Shown piece by piece: positions 35,177 through 44,369 of a stretch of 64,000 nucleotides of DNA. Source of the stretch: Nocardiopsis quinghaiensis (GTDB lineage: Bacteria; Actinomycetota; Actinomycetes; Streptosporangiales; Streptosporangiaceae). Below the pieces are notes generated by a model. It did no database searches. It was not told the origin of the DNA and worked only from the letters and a program-made list of their open reading frames with translations. The DNA lies in the NCBI RefSeq assembly GCF_008638365.1, contig NZ_VWVU01000017.1, positions 62,001 to 126,000 on the forward strand. The letters run 5' to 3'. The position numbers and the translations under genes are program-made. How positions within the stretch are numbered: position 1 is the stretch's first letter; every line of letters starts with the position of its first letter.

Positions 35177-37267
35177 ATGGCCCCACACCCGTTGGCCCCC
35201 CTTCCGCCGCGTGTGCGCCCCCTCGCCGCCGACGACCCCGCCGAGATCGGTGGCCACCGGCTGGTCGGGCGCCTCGGAGACAGCGGCATGGGAGTCGTGT
35301 ACGCCGCCGTGGCACCGTCCGGAGAGGCGGTCGCCCTCAAGGCCGCCCACGCCGAGTGGGCCCCGGCCGCGGCCCCCGGCCGGAGGGCCGTCCCCGCCCT
35401 TCATGACCAGGGTGTGTGCGCCGTGGGCGCCCGTGCCAGCGGTTCCCTCCAGGGGCGGCCGTGGACGGCGGTCCGCTACCTCCCCGGTCCCGACCTCGGC
35501 CGCCACGTACGCGAGACCGGGCCGCTGTCCGGACCCGCTCTCCTGGCGCTGGCCGCCGGGACCGCCGAGGCACTCGCCTCCATCCACGCCGCGGGCGTGC
35601 CCCACGGGGACGTCGAGCCCGGCAACGTGATCGTGACCCCGGACGGCCCCAGGCTGGTGGACCACGGCATCGCCCGCCAGATCGACGACGGGGACTCACG
35701 GACCACCGCGGGCAGCCCCGGCTGGCTGGCTCCGGAGCGCTACACGGGTTCCCAGCCCGACACCGCCTCCGACGTGTTCTCGTGGGCGTGCCTGGTGGTG
35801 CTGGCCGCGACGGGGCGGGAGCCGTTCGCCGCGGACGCGTCCTCACGGACGGCGGCCCGCCGGATCCGCGAGGACGGCGTGGACCTCACCGGCGTGCCAG
35901 AGGGGCTGCGCCCCGTGCTGGCCCGAGCGCTGTCGGCGGACCCGGCGCCGCGCCCGCCGGCGGAGGACGCCTACCTGGAGTGCCTGCTGCTGTCGGGCGT
36001 GGATGACGGTGCGACCCGGGACATGTGGGCGGAACGGCTGCTCGCGATCATCCGCGCGCACTGGCCGCACGTGGACGTGGCCCGGTACCGGCCCGAGGAG
36101 TGGGACAGAGCCGTTCCGGGCGCCGAGGAGACCGGGGAGGTCCAGGAGGTCGAGGAGCGGTCCACCGGGCCCGGGGAGTCCCCGGGCGGTGCCGGGCACG
36201 CAACCGGCGGACGTGTACGCGGGCGCCGCCGCAGGACCCGCATGGGCGGGATTCCGGCCCTCGCGGTCACCGCGGTCGTGTTCCTGGCCGTGGCCGTCGG
36301 TGGTGGACACCTGCTCATGGACGCCCTGGCCGGTGAGCCCGACGCCATCACGGCCGGTTCGGAGTCCGGGGCGTCCGAGGAGGGTGCCGGGCTCGGACAG
36401 GAAGAGGCCCCCGGGCAGGGGGGAGGCCCCGAAGAGGAGGAGCCCCGAGAGGAGGAGCCCGGAGAGCCGGGAACCGCGCCCCTGACCGGCATGGAGCTGG
36501 TGTCGGCTTCGCTGGACACCCTCAGGGCCGCGGAGTCCTTCGAGCTCACGTTCCTCACCTACGCCGGAAACGGTGGGGGATACGGCCAGCCGCTGCCCGC
36601 CGACACCGCCGTCACACCCACCCTCTTCGACCGTGTGCTCTACCGGTCGGGGCCGCAGGAGGTGCTGCGCTGGACCAGCACCGTCAGCGGCGCCCGCACC
36701 AGCGACCTGATGACGGTCGACGGAGACCTGCTGCGCGCGGAGAACACCGCGTGGAACGGAGTACCGAGCTGGTACGGGGCGGAACCCGGGGTGCTCGGCT
36801 CGGCGGAGGGGTTCGCTCCGGACAAGGTCGTCGAACCCCTGGTCCGCGCCGTGGAGAACGGGACCGTCCTCCACGAGGACGAGGTGGTCTTCACGGCGCC
36901 ACCGTCCGTCGAGGACGCCTACGGCCACCTGGGCGGCGAGGCGCCCGACGACGTGCCCGCCGTCCGGGTGGAGGGCGAGTTCTCCGCATCCGACGCCCCG
37001 GGCGGGGCGGACACGGTGTTCGTGCTGGTCGCCACGGAGGACGGGGTTCCGCTGGGCTTCGCCACCGAGGGCGGCGGCGGTTCCGTCCTCAACGGCCGTC
37101 CCCTCTCCGAAGGCGTTCCGGTGTCCTTCCTGGACCCCGCCGCACCGGAGGCGGAGCGGTGGTACACCCGGTACACGTTCGTGGAGCTGGACGGGGAGCC
37201 GGACCTGGGCGTCCCCGACCCGGGACAGGTCCAGCCTGCGGAGGCCCTCCAGCCGCCCAACGGCTGA
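35177..37267 (+). CDS. Degenerate receptor-type Ser/Thr kinase (likely pseudokinase) with extracellular domain
   Basis: 696 residues from the ATG at 35177 (GGAAGG upstream). Residues about 25-275 follow the Hanks kinase fold: Gly loop GDSGMG, ALK (Lys55), catalytic loop HGDVEPGN (143-150) and DHG (162-164). The conserved catalytic-loop Lys is Glu147, and the helix C region after Lys55 is shortened so its Glu cannot be placed. DFG reads DHG. A juxtamembrane Glu/Gly region leads to one helix (about 358-382), then an acidic linker and a 220-residue extracellular domain. It may signal without phosphorylating. Confidence 0.85.
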   Translation: MAPHPLAPLPPRVRPLAADDPAEIGGHRLVGRLGDSGMGVVYAAVAPSGEAVALKAAHAEWAPAAAPGRRAVPALHDQGVCAVGARASGSLQGRPWTAVRYLPGPDLGRHVRETGPLSGPALLALAAGTAEALASIHAAGVPHGDVEPGNVIVTPDGPRLVDHGIARQIDDGDSRTTAGSPGWLAPERYTGSQPDTASDVFSWACLVVLAATGREPFAADASSRTAARRIREDGVDLTGVPEGLRPVLARALSADPAPRPPAEDAYLECLLLSGVDDGATRDMWAERLLAIIRAHWPHVDVARYRPEEWDRAVPGAEETGEVQEVEERSTGPGESPGGAGHATGGRVRGRRRRTRMGGIPALAVTAVVFLAVAVGGGHLLMDALAGEPDAITAGSESGASEEGAGLGQEEAPGQGGGPEEEEPREEEPGEPGTAPLTGMELVSASLDTLRAAESFELTFLTYAGNGGGYGQPLPADTAVTPTLFDRVLYRSGPQEVLRWTSTVSGARTSDLMTVDGDLLRAENTAWNGVPSWYGAEPGVLGSAEGFAPDKVVEPLVRAVENGTVLHEDEVVFTAPPSVEDAYGHLGGEAPDDVPAVRVEGEFSASDAPGGADTVFVLVATEDGVPLGFATEGGGGSVLNGRPLSEGVPVSFLDPAAPEAERWYTRYTFVELDGEPDLGVPDPGQVQPAEALQPPNG

Positions 37268-37674
37268 CCCGAGGTGATCCCCCCGGGCCCGCTCTGGGCG
37301 CGACGGCCCCGGGTCTCCCGGTGCCCGCGGCCCGGTGGTGCCCGGCCGTCGGGTGGCGTAGGGTGACCCCCGTGTCGCGTGCCGCCGACCAAGAGAAGTG
37401 GGCCGGTCGGTCGGTATGGAGGCACCTTGAACCACCGGGGAGCGCACTGTGAGCACACACACCACGGACACCGCCTAGCCGTTCCCGTGGCGCCGGCCTG
37501 AGCCGCGCCCGAACGCGCCGAGATCCATCGCGACCTCCCCGGACCCTTTTCCGGCCATCCGGCCATCCGGAGTTCTCCGCCATGTCCACCCGCCACCCGT
37601 GCGCGCACGCTCCCGGGCCGCGACGGGTGCCCTCGGGGACGGTCGCGCCCACGACCGCCATCCCAAGGAGGCAC
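37268..37674. other. Intergenic region before the Ddn-hemerythrin gene
   Basis: 407 bases. A bulged hairpin at 37282-37313 follows the kinase stop and may end its transcript. The rest is GC-rich with no recognised gene; promoter elements for the next gene are not obvious. Confidence 0.4.
37282..37313 (+). terminator. Possible terminator after the kinase gene
   Basis: CCCGGGCC (37282-37289) pairs with GGCCCCGGG (37305-37313) with one bulge, 15 bases past the stop. No T tract. Confidence 0.4.
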
Positions 37675-38601
37675 ATGAGCGAGAACCCGCATGTCCGGCC
37701 CGAACCCCACGTCAGCGACTTCAACGTCCCGGTGGTGGAGGAGTTCCGCGCCAACGGCGGCCGCGTCGGCGGCATGTCCGAGGGCGGCGACCTGCTGCTG
37801 CTCACCACCGTCGGCGCCCGGTCCGGCCGCGAGCACACCACCCCGCTCGGCTACGTCCGCGTCGGGGACCGACTGCTGGTCGTGGGCTCGGCGGGCGGCT
37901 CGGACCGCCACCCCGCCTGGTACCACAACATCCTCGCCCACCCCGTGGCCGCCGTGGAGCTGGGAACCGGGGAGTTCTCCGCCGTCGCCGTGCCCGCCGA
38001 GGGAGCCGAACGGAACCGGCTGTTCGACGAGATCGTGCGCCGGGTACCGGGCTATGGCGACTACCAGGCCGGGACCGACCGGATGCTGCCCGTCGTGGCC
38101 CTGGAACGCGCCTACGTCGAGAGCGCCGAGGTCGCCAACCTCGCCGACAAGCTCGTCGAGGTGCACACCTGGCTGCGCGGACAGCTCGGGCACGTGCGCA
38201 CCGAGGTCGAGGCCCACCTCGCGGAACGCGCCTCCCGGGCGGACGCCGACGGCCCGCCTCCGCTGGGGATCAACCTGCAGCTGCGCCAGCACTGCCTGGC
38301 CTTCTGCGAGTCCCTGCACTTCCACCACACCAGTGAGGAGTTCATGTTCCCCCGTCTGGGGGAGCGCGAGCCGCACCTGGAACAGACGCTCGACCGGCTG
38401 CGCGAGGAGCACCGCGTGGTGGAACGGCTCCGCGGTGGACTGGAGGCGCTCATCGCCGACCTGGCCAGGGCCGACCCCGCACTGCTGCGCGAGGAGTTGG
38501 AGCGGATGACCACGGAGCTGGAGGCCCACCTGGACTACGAGGAGGCCGAGCTGTTCCCGGCCCTGGCCGCCGTCCCGTTCCCGCCCGCCGCCCCCGCCTA
38601 G
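37675..38601 (+). CDS. Ddn-type (F420) nitroreductase domain fused to hemerythrin domain
   Basis: 308 residues; the ATG at 37675 follows AAGGAGG, better than the upstream ATG at 37582. Residues about 10-145 are a Ddn/DUF385 split beta-barrel of the deazaflavin-dependent nitroreductase family (LLLLTTVGARSGREHTTPLG, then WYHNILAHPVAAVEL). Residues about 160-300 are a hemerythrin HHE domain with HTWLRGQL, HFHHTSEEFMFP and HLDYEEAELFP diiron ligands. A fusion of F420-type chemistry with an oxygen or NO-binding diiron site suggests redox sensing or detoxification. Confidence 0.88.
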   Translation: MSENPHVRPEPHVSDFNVPVVEEFRANGGRVGGMSEGGDLLLLTTVGARSGREHTTPLGYVRVGDRLLVVGSAGGSDRHPAWYHNILAHPVAAVELGTGEFSAVAVPAEGAERNRLFDEIVRRVPGYGDYQAGTDRMLPVVALERAYVESAEVANLADKLVEVHTWLRGQLGHVRTEVEAHLAERASRADADGPPPLGINLQLRQHCLAFCESLHFHHTSEEFMFPRLGEREPHLEQTLDRLREEHRVVERLRGGLEALIADLARADPALLREELERMTTELEAHLDYEEAELFPALAAVPFPPAAPA

Positions 38602-38627
38602 TGCGCCGGCCGCGAGCCTTCACCGGA

Positions 38628-38674
38628 TGATTGCTCTTGGTGGCACCCTCGATCGCCGGCAGTGCCACCGGGAG
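38628..38674. terminator. Bidirectional terminator hairpin
   Basis: A 16-bp stem with one or two mismatches (38628-38643 with 38659-38674) and a 15-nt loop lies between the convergent hemerythrin-fusion gene and the tad operon. Confidence 0.6.
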
Positions 38675-38719
38675 CAAGACCATCGCTGTCGGGAGCCTGA
38701 CCGGGAAGCGCCGACGCCT

Positions 38720-38746
38720 CGGCCCCGTCCCCCGGGGACGGGGCCG
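38720..38746 (-). terminator. Terminator of the tad operon
   Basis: A perfect 13-bp dyad (38720-38732 with 38734-38746) ends two bases before the tadC stop at 38749. Confidence 0.6.
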
Positions 38747-38748
38747 CC

Positions 38749-39675
38749 TCAGCCGCCGAGGATGACACCGAGGTTGACCTCGGTGCCCAGGAACATCGAC
38801 CCCACGATGAGGATGAGCAGTCCCGGCAGCAGGGTCACCGCGGTCACCATCGTCACCCTCGGGTTCATCCGCTGGGCCTTGCGGCGCATGTACTGGGCGT
38901 CGGCCCGCCGCATGTCCCGGCTGATGTCCACCAGGGTGTCGCTGAGCGGGGAGCCCAGCTCCTCCGCCTGCTGGATCGCGGTCACGAACTTGCTCAGCGA
39001 CTCGTTGCGGTTGCGGCGCCGCAGCAGCTCGAACGCCTCCCGGCGCGACGTGCCCAGCTCCATCTGCCGCAGGGCCAGCGTGAACTCGTCGGCGAGCACG
39101 CCCGGCATCGACTCGGCCACCCGTGCCACCGCCGCACGGAAGGACATCCCCGCGCTCACCGTCACCGCGAGCACGTCCAGGAAGTCCGGCAGCTGCGACT
39201 GCACCCGGTCGGCCCGCTCCTGGCCCTGCACGTACAGGCTCAGGTCGGTCAGACCGGTGAAGGCCAGCACCACCACCCCGACCACCGGGTTGCCCGTCAC
39301 GAGCATCAGCAGCCCCAGGGGGCCGTACAGCGCCACCTCGCCGACCTTGCGCCGCAGGTAGCGCTCCAGGGTCAGCCCGTCGGGCCGTCCCGCCGCGTCG
39401 ATGCGCTCGACGACGGACACCCGTACGCGCCGGCTCAGGGAGGCCTCCAGCGAGCGGGCGAACGGCCGTCCGACCGCCTCGGTGATCCGGTGCAGGACGA
39501 ACGTGTCGTCGGACCTGGTCCGAGCCGGGCGCGCGGCCGGGTCGTTCACCGCCACCCGGGTCCGCGACATGGTCAGGTGCAGGCCGTAGCACGCGACGAG
39601 CACGACCAGCGCGCTGGCCAGCGCGACGGCGAGCGGCACCAGGGACAGGAGGTCGTTCATCGGGGGCAGGTCCAT
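38749..39675 (-). CDS. tadC: TadC-like inner-membrane pilus assembly protein
   Basis: 308 residues. An N-terminal helix, a cytoplasmic domain and two closing helices enclose a type II secretion F domain (LPDFLDVLAVTVSAGMSFRA, then ALRQMELGTSRREAFELL). TadC pairs with TadB to form the platform of the Tad (Flp) export system. It is the last gene of the cluster, 13 bases after tadB. Confidence 0.9.
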   Translation of the reverse strand: MDLPPMNDLLSLVPLAVALASALVVLVACYGLHLTMSRTRVAVNDPAARPARTRSDDTFVLHRITEAVGRPFARSLEASLSRRVRVSVVERIDAAGRPDGLTLERYLRRKVGEVALYGPLGLLMLVTGNPVVGVVVLAFTGLTDLSLYVQGQERADRVQSQLPDFLDVLAVTVSAGMSFRAAVARVAESMPGVLADEFTLALRQMELGTSRREAFELLRRRNRNESLSKFVTAIQQAEELGSPLSDTLVDISRDMRRADAQYMRRKAQRMNPRVTMVTAVTLLPGLLILIVGSMFLGTEVNLGVILGG

Positions 39676-39688
39676 CGGGAGCAGGTCC

Positions 39689-40621
39689 TCACAGGTCGAA
39701 CTTGGTGATGCGGGACACCAGCACGAAGCCGATGGCGAACAGCGCGGCCACCACCAGCAGCACCGTCACCCCCGCCACGGACGTGGTCATGACGCGCATG
39801 ATGCCCGGCTCGATGGCGTTGATCAGGAACAGCGCGCCCACCGACATGAACCCCAGCGCCCACACGGTGCTCGTGGTCTCGCTGAGGATCGTCTGTACCT
39901 CGCGCCGGGTCTCCTTGCGGTTCTCCAGGGTGGTGGAGATGTTGCGCAGTGCCGTGACCAGGGAGCCGCCCGAGCGCGAGGCCACCACCAGCGTGGACAG
40001 CAGCACCCCCAGTTCGCGGGAGGGCATCCGCTCGCGCAGTTCCCGGACGGCCTCCTCGAAGCTGGCTCCCAGCTTCATCGACTCGGCCATGCGTCCCAGT
40101 TCCTCACCGGCGGGCCCGTCCAGTTCGTCGGCGGCCATCGCCACGGCCGTGGGCAGGGCCAGACCCGCCGAGGTCGCGTTGCCCAGCACCCGCGCCAGGT
40201 CCGGCAGCTGGGAGGTGAACTCCTCGCGCCGCTTGGCCTCGGCCCGGTTCAGGTAGGAGAAGAACAGGAACGCCACCCCGGCCGCCGCCAGCAGGCCGAA
40301 GAACGGCGCCAGCACCTGCCAGACCACGACGACCGCCAGCAGCGCCCCGCCCACCAGTGAGAGCACGAACGTGGACAGGCGCATCTCCGCGCCCGACCGC
40401 GCGATCCTGCGGTACAGCCGCGCGCCCCACTGGGTGCGGTAGATGGCCGTGTCCAGCCGTGCCATGAGCGTGGACGCCTCGTACTCGGCCTGGTCCAGGG
40501 CGCTGCGGGCGGCGATCAGCCGCCGCTGCCGGGCGCTGGCCACGAACTCCCACAACGCCCACAGCGCCAGCGCCAACACCGCGGCCAGGCCGCCGAGGAT
40601 CGCCACGATCTGCCAGTTCAC
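39689..40621 (-). CDS. tadB: TadB-like inner-membrane pilus assembly protein
   Basis: 310 residues from the GTG at 40619-40621 (GGAG 6 nt upstream). Layout: helix 1 (IVAILGGLAAVLALALWALW), two middle helices near 95-135, a T2SF domain (QLPDLARVLGNATSAGLALP, ASFEEAVRELRERMPSRELG) and C-terminal helices. It works with TadC beneath the growing Flp pilus and contacts the TadA ATPase. Confidence 0.9.
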   Translation of the reverse strand: MNWQIVAILGGLAAVLALALWALWEFVASARQRRLIAARSALDQAEYEASTLMARLDTAIYRTQWGARLYRRIARSGAEMRLSTFVLSLVGGALLAVVVVWQVLAPFFGLLAAAGVAFLFFSYLNRAEAKRREEFTSQLPDLARVLGNATSAGLALPTAVAMAADELDGPAGEELGRMAESMKLGASFEEAVRELRERMPSRELGVLLSTLVVASRSGGSLVTALRNISTTLENRKETRREVQTILSETTSTVWALGFMSVGALFLINAIEPGIMRVMTTSVAGVTVLLVVAALFAIGFVLVSRITKFDL

Positions 40622-40673
40622 CGGGACTCCAATACGGTCGGGGGGCGCGCCCTCCGGGGCGCGGGGGAGGGGT

Positions 40674-41999
40674 TCACCAGTCGCTTCGGGGCCGTTCCTC
40701 GGAGACCACTCCGAAGGCCGCCGGGATGGCCTCGCCCACGTGGTAGATCCGCCCGGCGATGTGCCGGGGCAGCGGGAAGTGCCGGAACTCGCCCTCCACG
40801 GCCCGGTTGGGCCCCATGGGCATCGCCGCGAACCGCATCACCGGGTCCAGCCGGAACTCCTCGCGCCGCTGGGAGGAGACCACCGCGATCTCGCTGACCC
40901 GCCGCGACCCGTCCGGCCAGCGGCCCAGGTGCACGATGGCGTCCACCGCGTTGTTGATCTGGTCGCGGATCGCTTCGTAGGGCACGTTGCTCTCGCTCAT
41001 GGTGGCCAGGGTCTGCAACCGGTGGATGGCGTCGTCGGCCGAGTTGGCGTGCACGGTCACCAGCGAGCCGTCGTGGCCGGTGTTCATGGCCTGGAGCATG
41101 TCGATGGTCTCCGAGCCGCGCACCTCGCCGACGATGATGCGGTCCGGACGCATCCGCAGCGCGTTGCGCACGAGGTCGCGGATGGCGATCTCGCCCCGGC
41201 CCTCGATGTTGGCCGGCCTGGACTCCAGCCGCACCACGTGCTCCTGCATCAGCTGCAGCTCGGCCGAGTCCTCGATGGTGACGATGCGCTCGTCGGAGGG
41301 CACGAACGCCGACATCGCGTTGAGGAAGGTCGTCTTGCCGGTACCGGTGCCGCCCGAGACCACGATGTTGAACCGGGCCCGCACCATCGCCGCCAGGAGG
41401 ATGCCGGTCGGCGAGTCCAGGCTGCCCATCCGCACCAGTTCGTCGATCGGGTACGGCTTGGGGAACCGCCGGATGGTCAGGACCGGGCCCGACAGCGACA
41501 GCGGCGGGATGATCACGTTGACGCGCTCGCCCGTGGGCAGCCTCGCGTCCACCATCGGGGAGGCCTCGTCCACACGGCGGTTGACCAGCGACACGATGCG
41601 GTCGATGGTCTGGTACAGCTGTTCCTCGCCGTTGAACGCCGCGTCCACCCGCTGCATGCGGCCGCCGCGCTCGATGAACACGTTGTCGGGCCCGTTCACC
41701 ATGATCTCGGTGACGGTCTCGTCGGCCAGCAGGGGCTCCAGCACGCCCAGCCCCAGGGCCTCGTCCACGACCCGGCGGATGAGCATCGAGCGCTCCCGGT
41801 CCGACAGCACCGGTCCCTCGCGGGTCAGGATGTGCCCCACGACCTTCTCCAGGCGGACCCGGCGCTGGGCCAGGGTCAGCCTGGTGAGGTCCTCCAGGTT
41901 GATCTCCTCCAGCAGACGCCGCCGCCAGTGCGTGACGCTGCCGCGGTCGGCGCGCCCCTCGACGACGCGGTCCTCCTCCAGGCGGTCCTTCAGGCCCAT
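40674..41999 (-). CDS. tadA: TadA/CpaF secretion ATPase
   Basis: 441 residues; the ATG at 41997-41999 follows AAGGAG. It has the CpaF N-terminal domain, Walker A GGTGTGKTT (NIVVSGGTGTGKTTFLNAMS), Asp box IVTIEDSAELQ, Walker B/His box region RPDRIIVGEVRGSETIDML and GHDGSLVTVHANSADDAI. It powers Flp pilus assembly by ATP hydrolysis. Catalytic elements are intact. Confidence 0.95.
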   Translation of the reverse strand: MGLKDRLEEDRVVEGRADRGSVTHWRRRLLEEINLEDLTRLTLAQRRVRLEKVVGHILTREGPVLSDRERSMLIRRVVDEALGLGVLEPLLADETVTEIMVNGPDNVFIERGGRMQRVDAAFNGEEQLYQTIDRIVSLVNRRVDEASPMVDARLPTGERVNVIIPPLSLSGPVLTIRRFPKPYPIDELVRMGSLDSPTGILLAAMVRARFNIVVSGGTGTGKTTFLNAMSAFVPSDERIVTIEDSAELQLMQEHVVRLESRPANIEGRGEIAIRDLVRNALRMRPDRIIVGEVRGSETIDMLQAMNTGHDGSLVTVHANSADDAIHRLQTLATMSESNVPYEAIRDQINNAVDAIVHLGRWPDGSRRVSEIAVVSSQRREEFRLDPVMRFAAMPMGPNRAVEGEFRHFPLPRHIAGRIYHVGEAIPAAFGVVSEERPRSDW

Positions 42000-42047
42000 G
42001 GCTCCGGTCTCCTTCCCCCTGGGCGGTCGCGGCGCGCCGCTCCCGCC

Positions 42048-42530
42048 TCACACATCGGGCATCTCCACGCGCCGGGTCAGCGTCAGGTCCAGGCCCACCG
42101 ACGAGAACACGATCGGCAGCGGGTACGACACCTCCACGTAGAAGCCCCCGTGGTCGTTGCCGCCGCTGGTGACGGCCGCCTCGTCCAACCACGACGGCAG
42201 TGCGTGGCGGGCGGCGGCCTCGGCTCCCTCCAGCCGCTCGGTTCCGGCCACCCGCGCCCCGGCCCGGGCCGCGGACTCCAGCCGCTCGGCCGCGACGAAG
42301 GCCAGGAAGGCCTCGATCGCCAGGACGGCGACCATGAGCAGCACCGGGAAGATCGCGGCGAACTCCAGAAGCGGGCCGCCCCGGTCGCCGTCCCGTCCGG
42401 GCCGGCCGCCGAACAGGAGCCGTCGCGGTCCCCGCCGGGGCCCGGTGTCCCGCCGCTGCCCGGCGCCCCGGCGCACGTACGGTCGACCGTTACGGGACGG
42501 GCGGTGGCCTCCGGTCGGATATGTGCTCAC
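42048..42530 (-). CDS. TadE-like pseudopilin 1
   Basis: 160 residues from the GTG at 42528-42530 (GGGAGG upstream), overlapping the previous stop by 4 bases. A long Arg-rich leader precedes GDRG|GPLLEFAAIFPVLLM with Glu at +5, then a membrane helix and a beta-rich domain (GGFYVEVSYPLPIVFSS). The large leader is longer than usual for TadE. It is a minor pilin of the Tad structure. Confidence 0.85.
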   Translation of the reverse strand: MSTYPTGGHRPSRNGRPYVRRGAGQRRDTGPRRGPRRLLFGGRPGRDGDRGGPLLEFAAIFPVLLMVAVLAIEAFLAFVAAERLESAARAGARVAGTERLEGAEAAARHALPSWLDEAAVTSGGNDHGGFYVEVSYPLPIVFSSVGLDLTLTRRVEMPDV

Positions 42531-42964
42531 GGCGCCACCTCCCGGGGCTCCACCTCGGTGACCACTCCGGCCTCCCCGGTGACGTCCCACGGCCCGGACG
42601 CCCCGGGCAGGAAGATCGGCATGGCCAGGGTCACCCGCGCGACGCGGGAGCCGTCGCGTTCCGCGATCTCCACGGTCATCACCTCCTGGCCGTCCCAGGG
42701 CGCCCGGACCCGTTTGCGCGCCTCCTCGTCCACGCGCGCCATGTCGTCGGGGGTCACGGCGGCCTGGCGGGCGGCCTCGGCGGCACCGTGTGAGGCGTAC
42801 ATGGCGGTGATGCCGAGCAGGAGGACCTGCCACACCAGGGCCAGCGCCAGCATCAGGAACGGCACCGTGGCGGCGAACTCCACGATGATCCCGCCGCGGT
42901 CGTCCCGGCGGGGGGAGGAGGCGCCCAGGGCCGGACGGCGGCCGGACTCAGCCACCGAACCCAC
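42527..42964 (-). CDS. TadE-like pseudopilin 2
   Basis: 145 residues from the GTG at 42962-42964, with GGAGG 5 nt upstream; it overlaps the end of the CpaE gene by 17 bases. DDRG|GIIVEFAATVPFLML shows the prepilin site with Glu at +5, followed by a membrane helix and a helix AAEAARQAAVTPDDMARVD typical of TadE proteins. It is a second minor pilin. Confidence 0.85.
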   Translation of the reverse strand: MGSVAESGRRPALGASSPRRDDRGGIIVEFAATVPFLMLALALVWQVLLLGITAMYASHGAAEAARQAAVTPDDMARVDEEARKRVRAPWDGQEVMTVEIAERDGSRVARVTLAMPIFLPGASGPWDVTGEAGVVTEVEPREVAP

Positions 42965-44369
42965 CGAGACCTCCTCCGCCCCCGTGCGGGCCGGGTCCCC
43001 GAGGGTCGCCGTGGGACGGGCCCAGCGGCGGGACCGGGGAGTGGCCGTTGCCCGCCACGCGGGCCGAGTCGGGCCCCGAGGCGTTCAGGAAACCGGACAC
43101 GTCGTGGGTGGAGGGCCTGCTGTCGCGCCGGTCGGCGCGGGAGGCGAACCCGCGCAGCCCGCCGGGCGGGGTGGACGCGCCCCCCTTGCCTCCCTGCCCC
43201 TGTGACGGGGGCGGGCTCAGCAGGTCCAACTCCGCGGCCAGGCGCGCGAAGGCCTTGCGCAGCCCCTCGTCGGTCACCTTGGTGGGGTCGCCGTTGTTCT
43301 CTCCCGGCTCCAGCGCCCGGTAGGCGGCCGGGACCGGGGTGCGCAGCACCCGGGTGCCCAGCAACTGCTGGAGGAAGTCCGGCTGGATCTCGTTCTTGCG
43401 GCTGTGCCGGGTGACCAGCGAGTACACGTCCTCGTGCGCGCGCACCTGCAGCCGCTCCCACATCCCCATCAGCCGCTGGGCGCCGCGCATCGCGGGCACG
43501 TCCGGGGTGACGGTGACGACCGCGCTGTCGGCCAGCTCCACGGCCATCGCGGTGGCCTCGTTCATGGTGGACCCGCAGTCCACCACCACCAGCTCGTAGC
43601 GGGAGCGCAGCGCACCCAGGATCCGCCGGACGGCGCGGGCGCCGACGTCCTCGCCGCGCTCGCCGTGCTCGGGGGCGAGCAGCACGTGCGGTCCGCGCGG
43701 ATCCACGTACAGGGTCTCCGAGAGCATCCCGGGCGTGATGTCGTCTCCGGCCTCCACCAGGTCGCTGATGGAGCGGCGGTGCCGCAGGTTGAGGAACGCG
43801 GGCAGGTCACCGGTCTGCAGGTCCAGGTCGACCAGGCACACCACCCGGTCGGCGGCGGCCGCGACCATCGCCAGCTGTACCGCGCACGTGGTGGTGCCCA
43901 CGCCCCCCTTGGCGCCGCTGATCGCCACGATCCGGCCGCGCACGCCCGACGCGGGCAGGTCCAGGGACGCCGACTCCAGGTGGCGGCGCAGCGTCCGCGA
44001 CCACTCGGCGGCCTTGGTGATACGGGTATCCAGCTCGGCGATCCCCGAGTCGTGGGGCATCACCCCGCGCGCACCGGCCTCCATGGCCCAGGTGAAGGTG
44101 TCGGGGTCCATCGTGGGCGATACCAGCAGGATCGCCAGCTGCGGGTGGCGGTGGGACAGGTCGCGGATGGCGTCGAACACCGGGGCCGGCCCCAGGTCCT
44201 GGTGGATGAGGACCACGTCGATCTCGGGAAACTCCCCGGCGGCGTCGATCAGCGCCGACGTGGTGGGCCGGGAGGCCACCAGTTCGGCGCTGCCCAGCTC
44301 CTCGAAACGTGCGGCGAGCACCATCTCCGACTCGGAGGTGGGCATGCCCGCCAGGACACGGAAGTTCAA
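42948..44369 (-). CDS. TadZ/CpaE-like localisation ATPase
   Basis: 473 residues from the TTG at 44367-44369, overlapping the CpaB stop by 4 bases (TTGA). Residues 1-125 resemble a receiver domain (VLIHQDLGPAPVFDAIRDL) with degenerate acidic pocket; a MinD/ParA-like ATPase follows with the deviant Walker A KGGVGTT (154-160) and LVDLDLQTGDLPAFL. A Gly/Pro-rich tail closes it. CpaE proteins place the Tad machine at the cell pole or septum. Confidence 0.9.
   Translation of the reverse strand: MNFRVLAGMPTSESEMVLAARFEELGSAELVASRPTTSALIDAAGEFPEIDVVLIHQDLGPAPVFDAIRDLSHRHPQLAILLVSPTMDPDTFTWAMEAGARGVMPHDSGIAELDTRITKAAEWSRTLRRHLESASLDLPASGVRGRIVAISGAKGGVGTTTCAVQLAMVAAAADRVVCLVDLDLQTGDLPAFLNLRHRRSISDLVEAGDDITPGMLSETLYVDPRGPHVLLAPEHGERGEDVGARAVRRILGALRSRYELVVVDCGSTMNEATAMAVELADSAVVTVTPDVPAMRGAQRLMGMWERLQVRAHEDVYSLVTRHSRKNEIQPDFLQQLLGTRVLRTPVPAAYRALEPGENNGDPTKVTDEGLRKAFARLAAELDLLSPPPSQGQGGKGGASTPPGGLRGFASRADRRDSRPSTHDVSGFLNASGPDSARVAGNGHSPVPPLGPSHGDPRGPGPHGGGGGLGGFGG

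Noticed and set aside
40443..43205. A 920-codon plus-strand open frame over tadA and tadB
   Set aside because: The opposite strand encodes proteins with clear Walker and T2SF motifs; this one has none.
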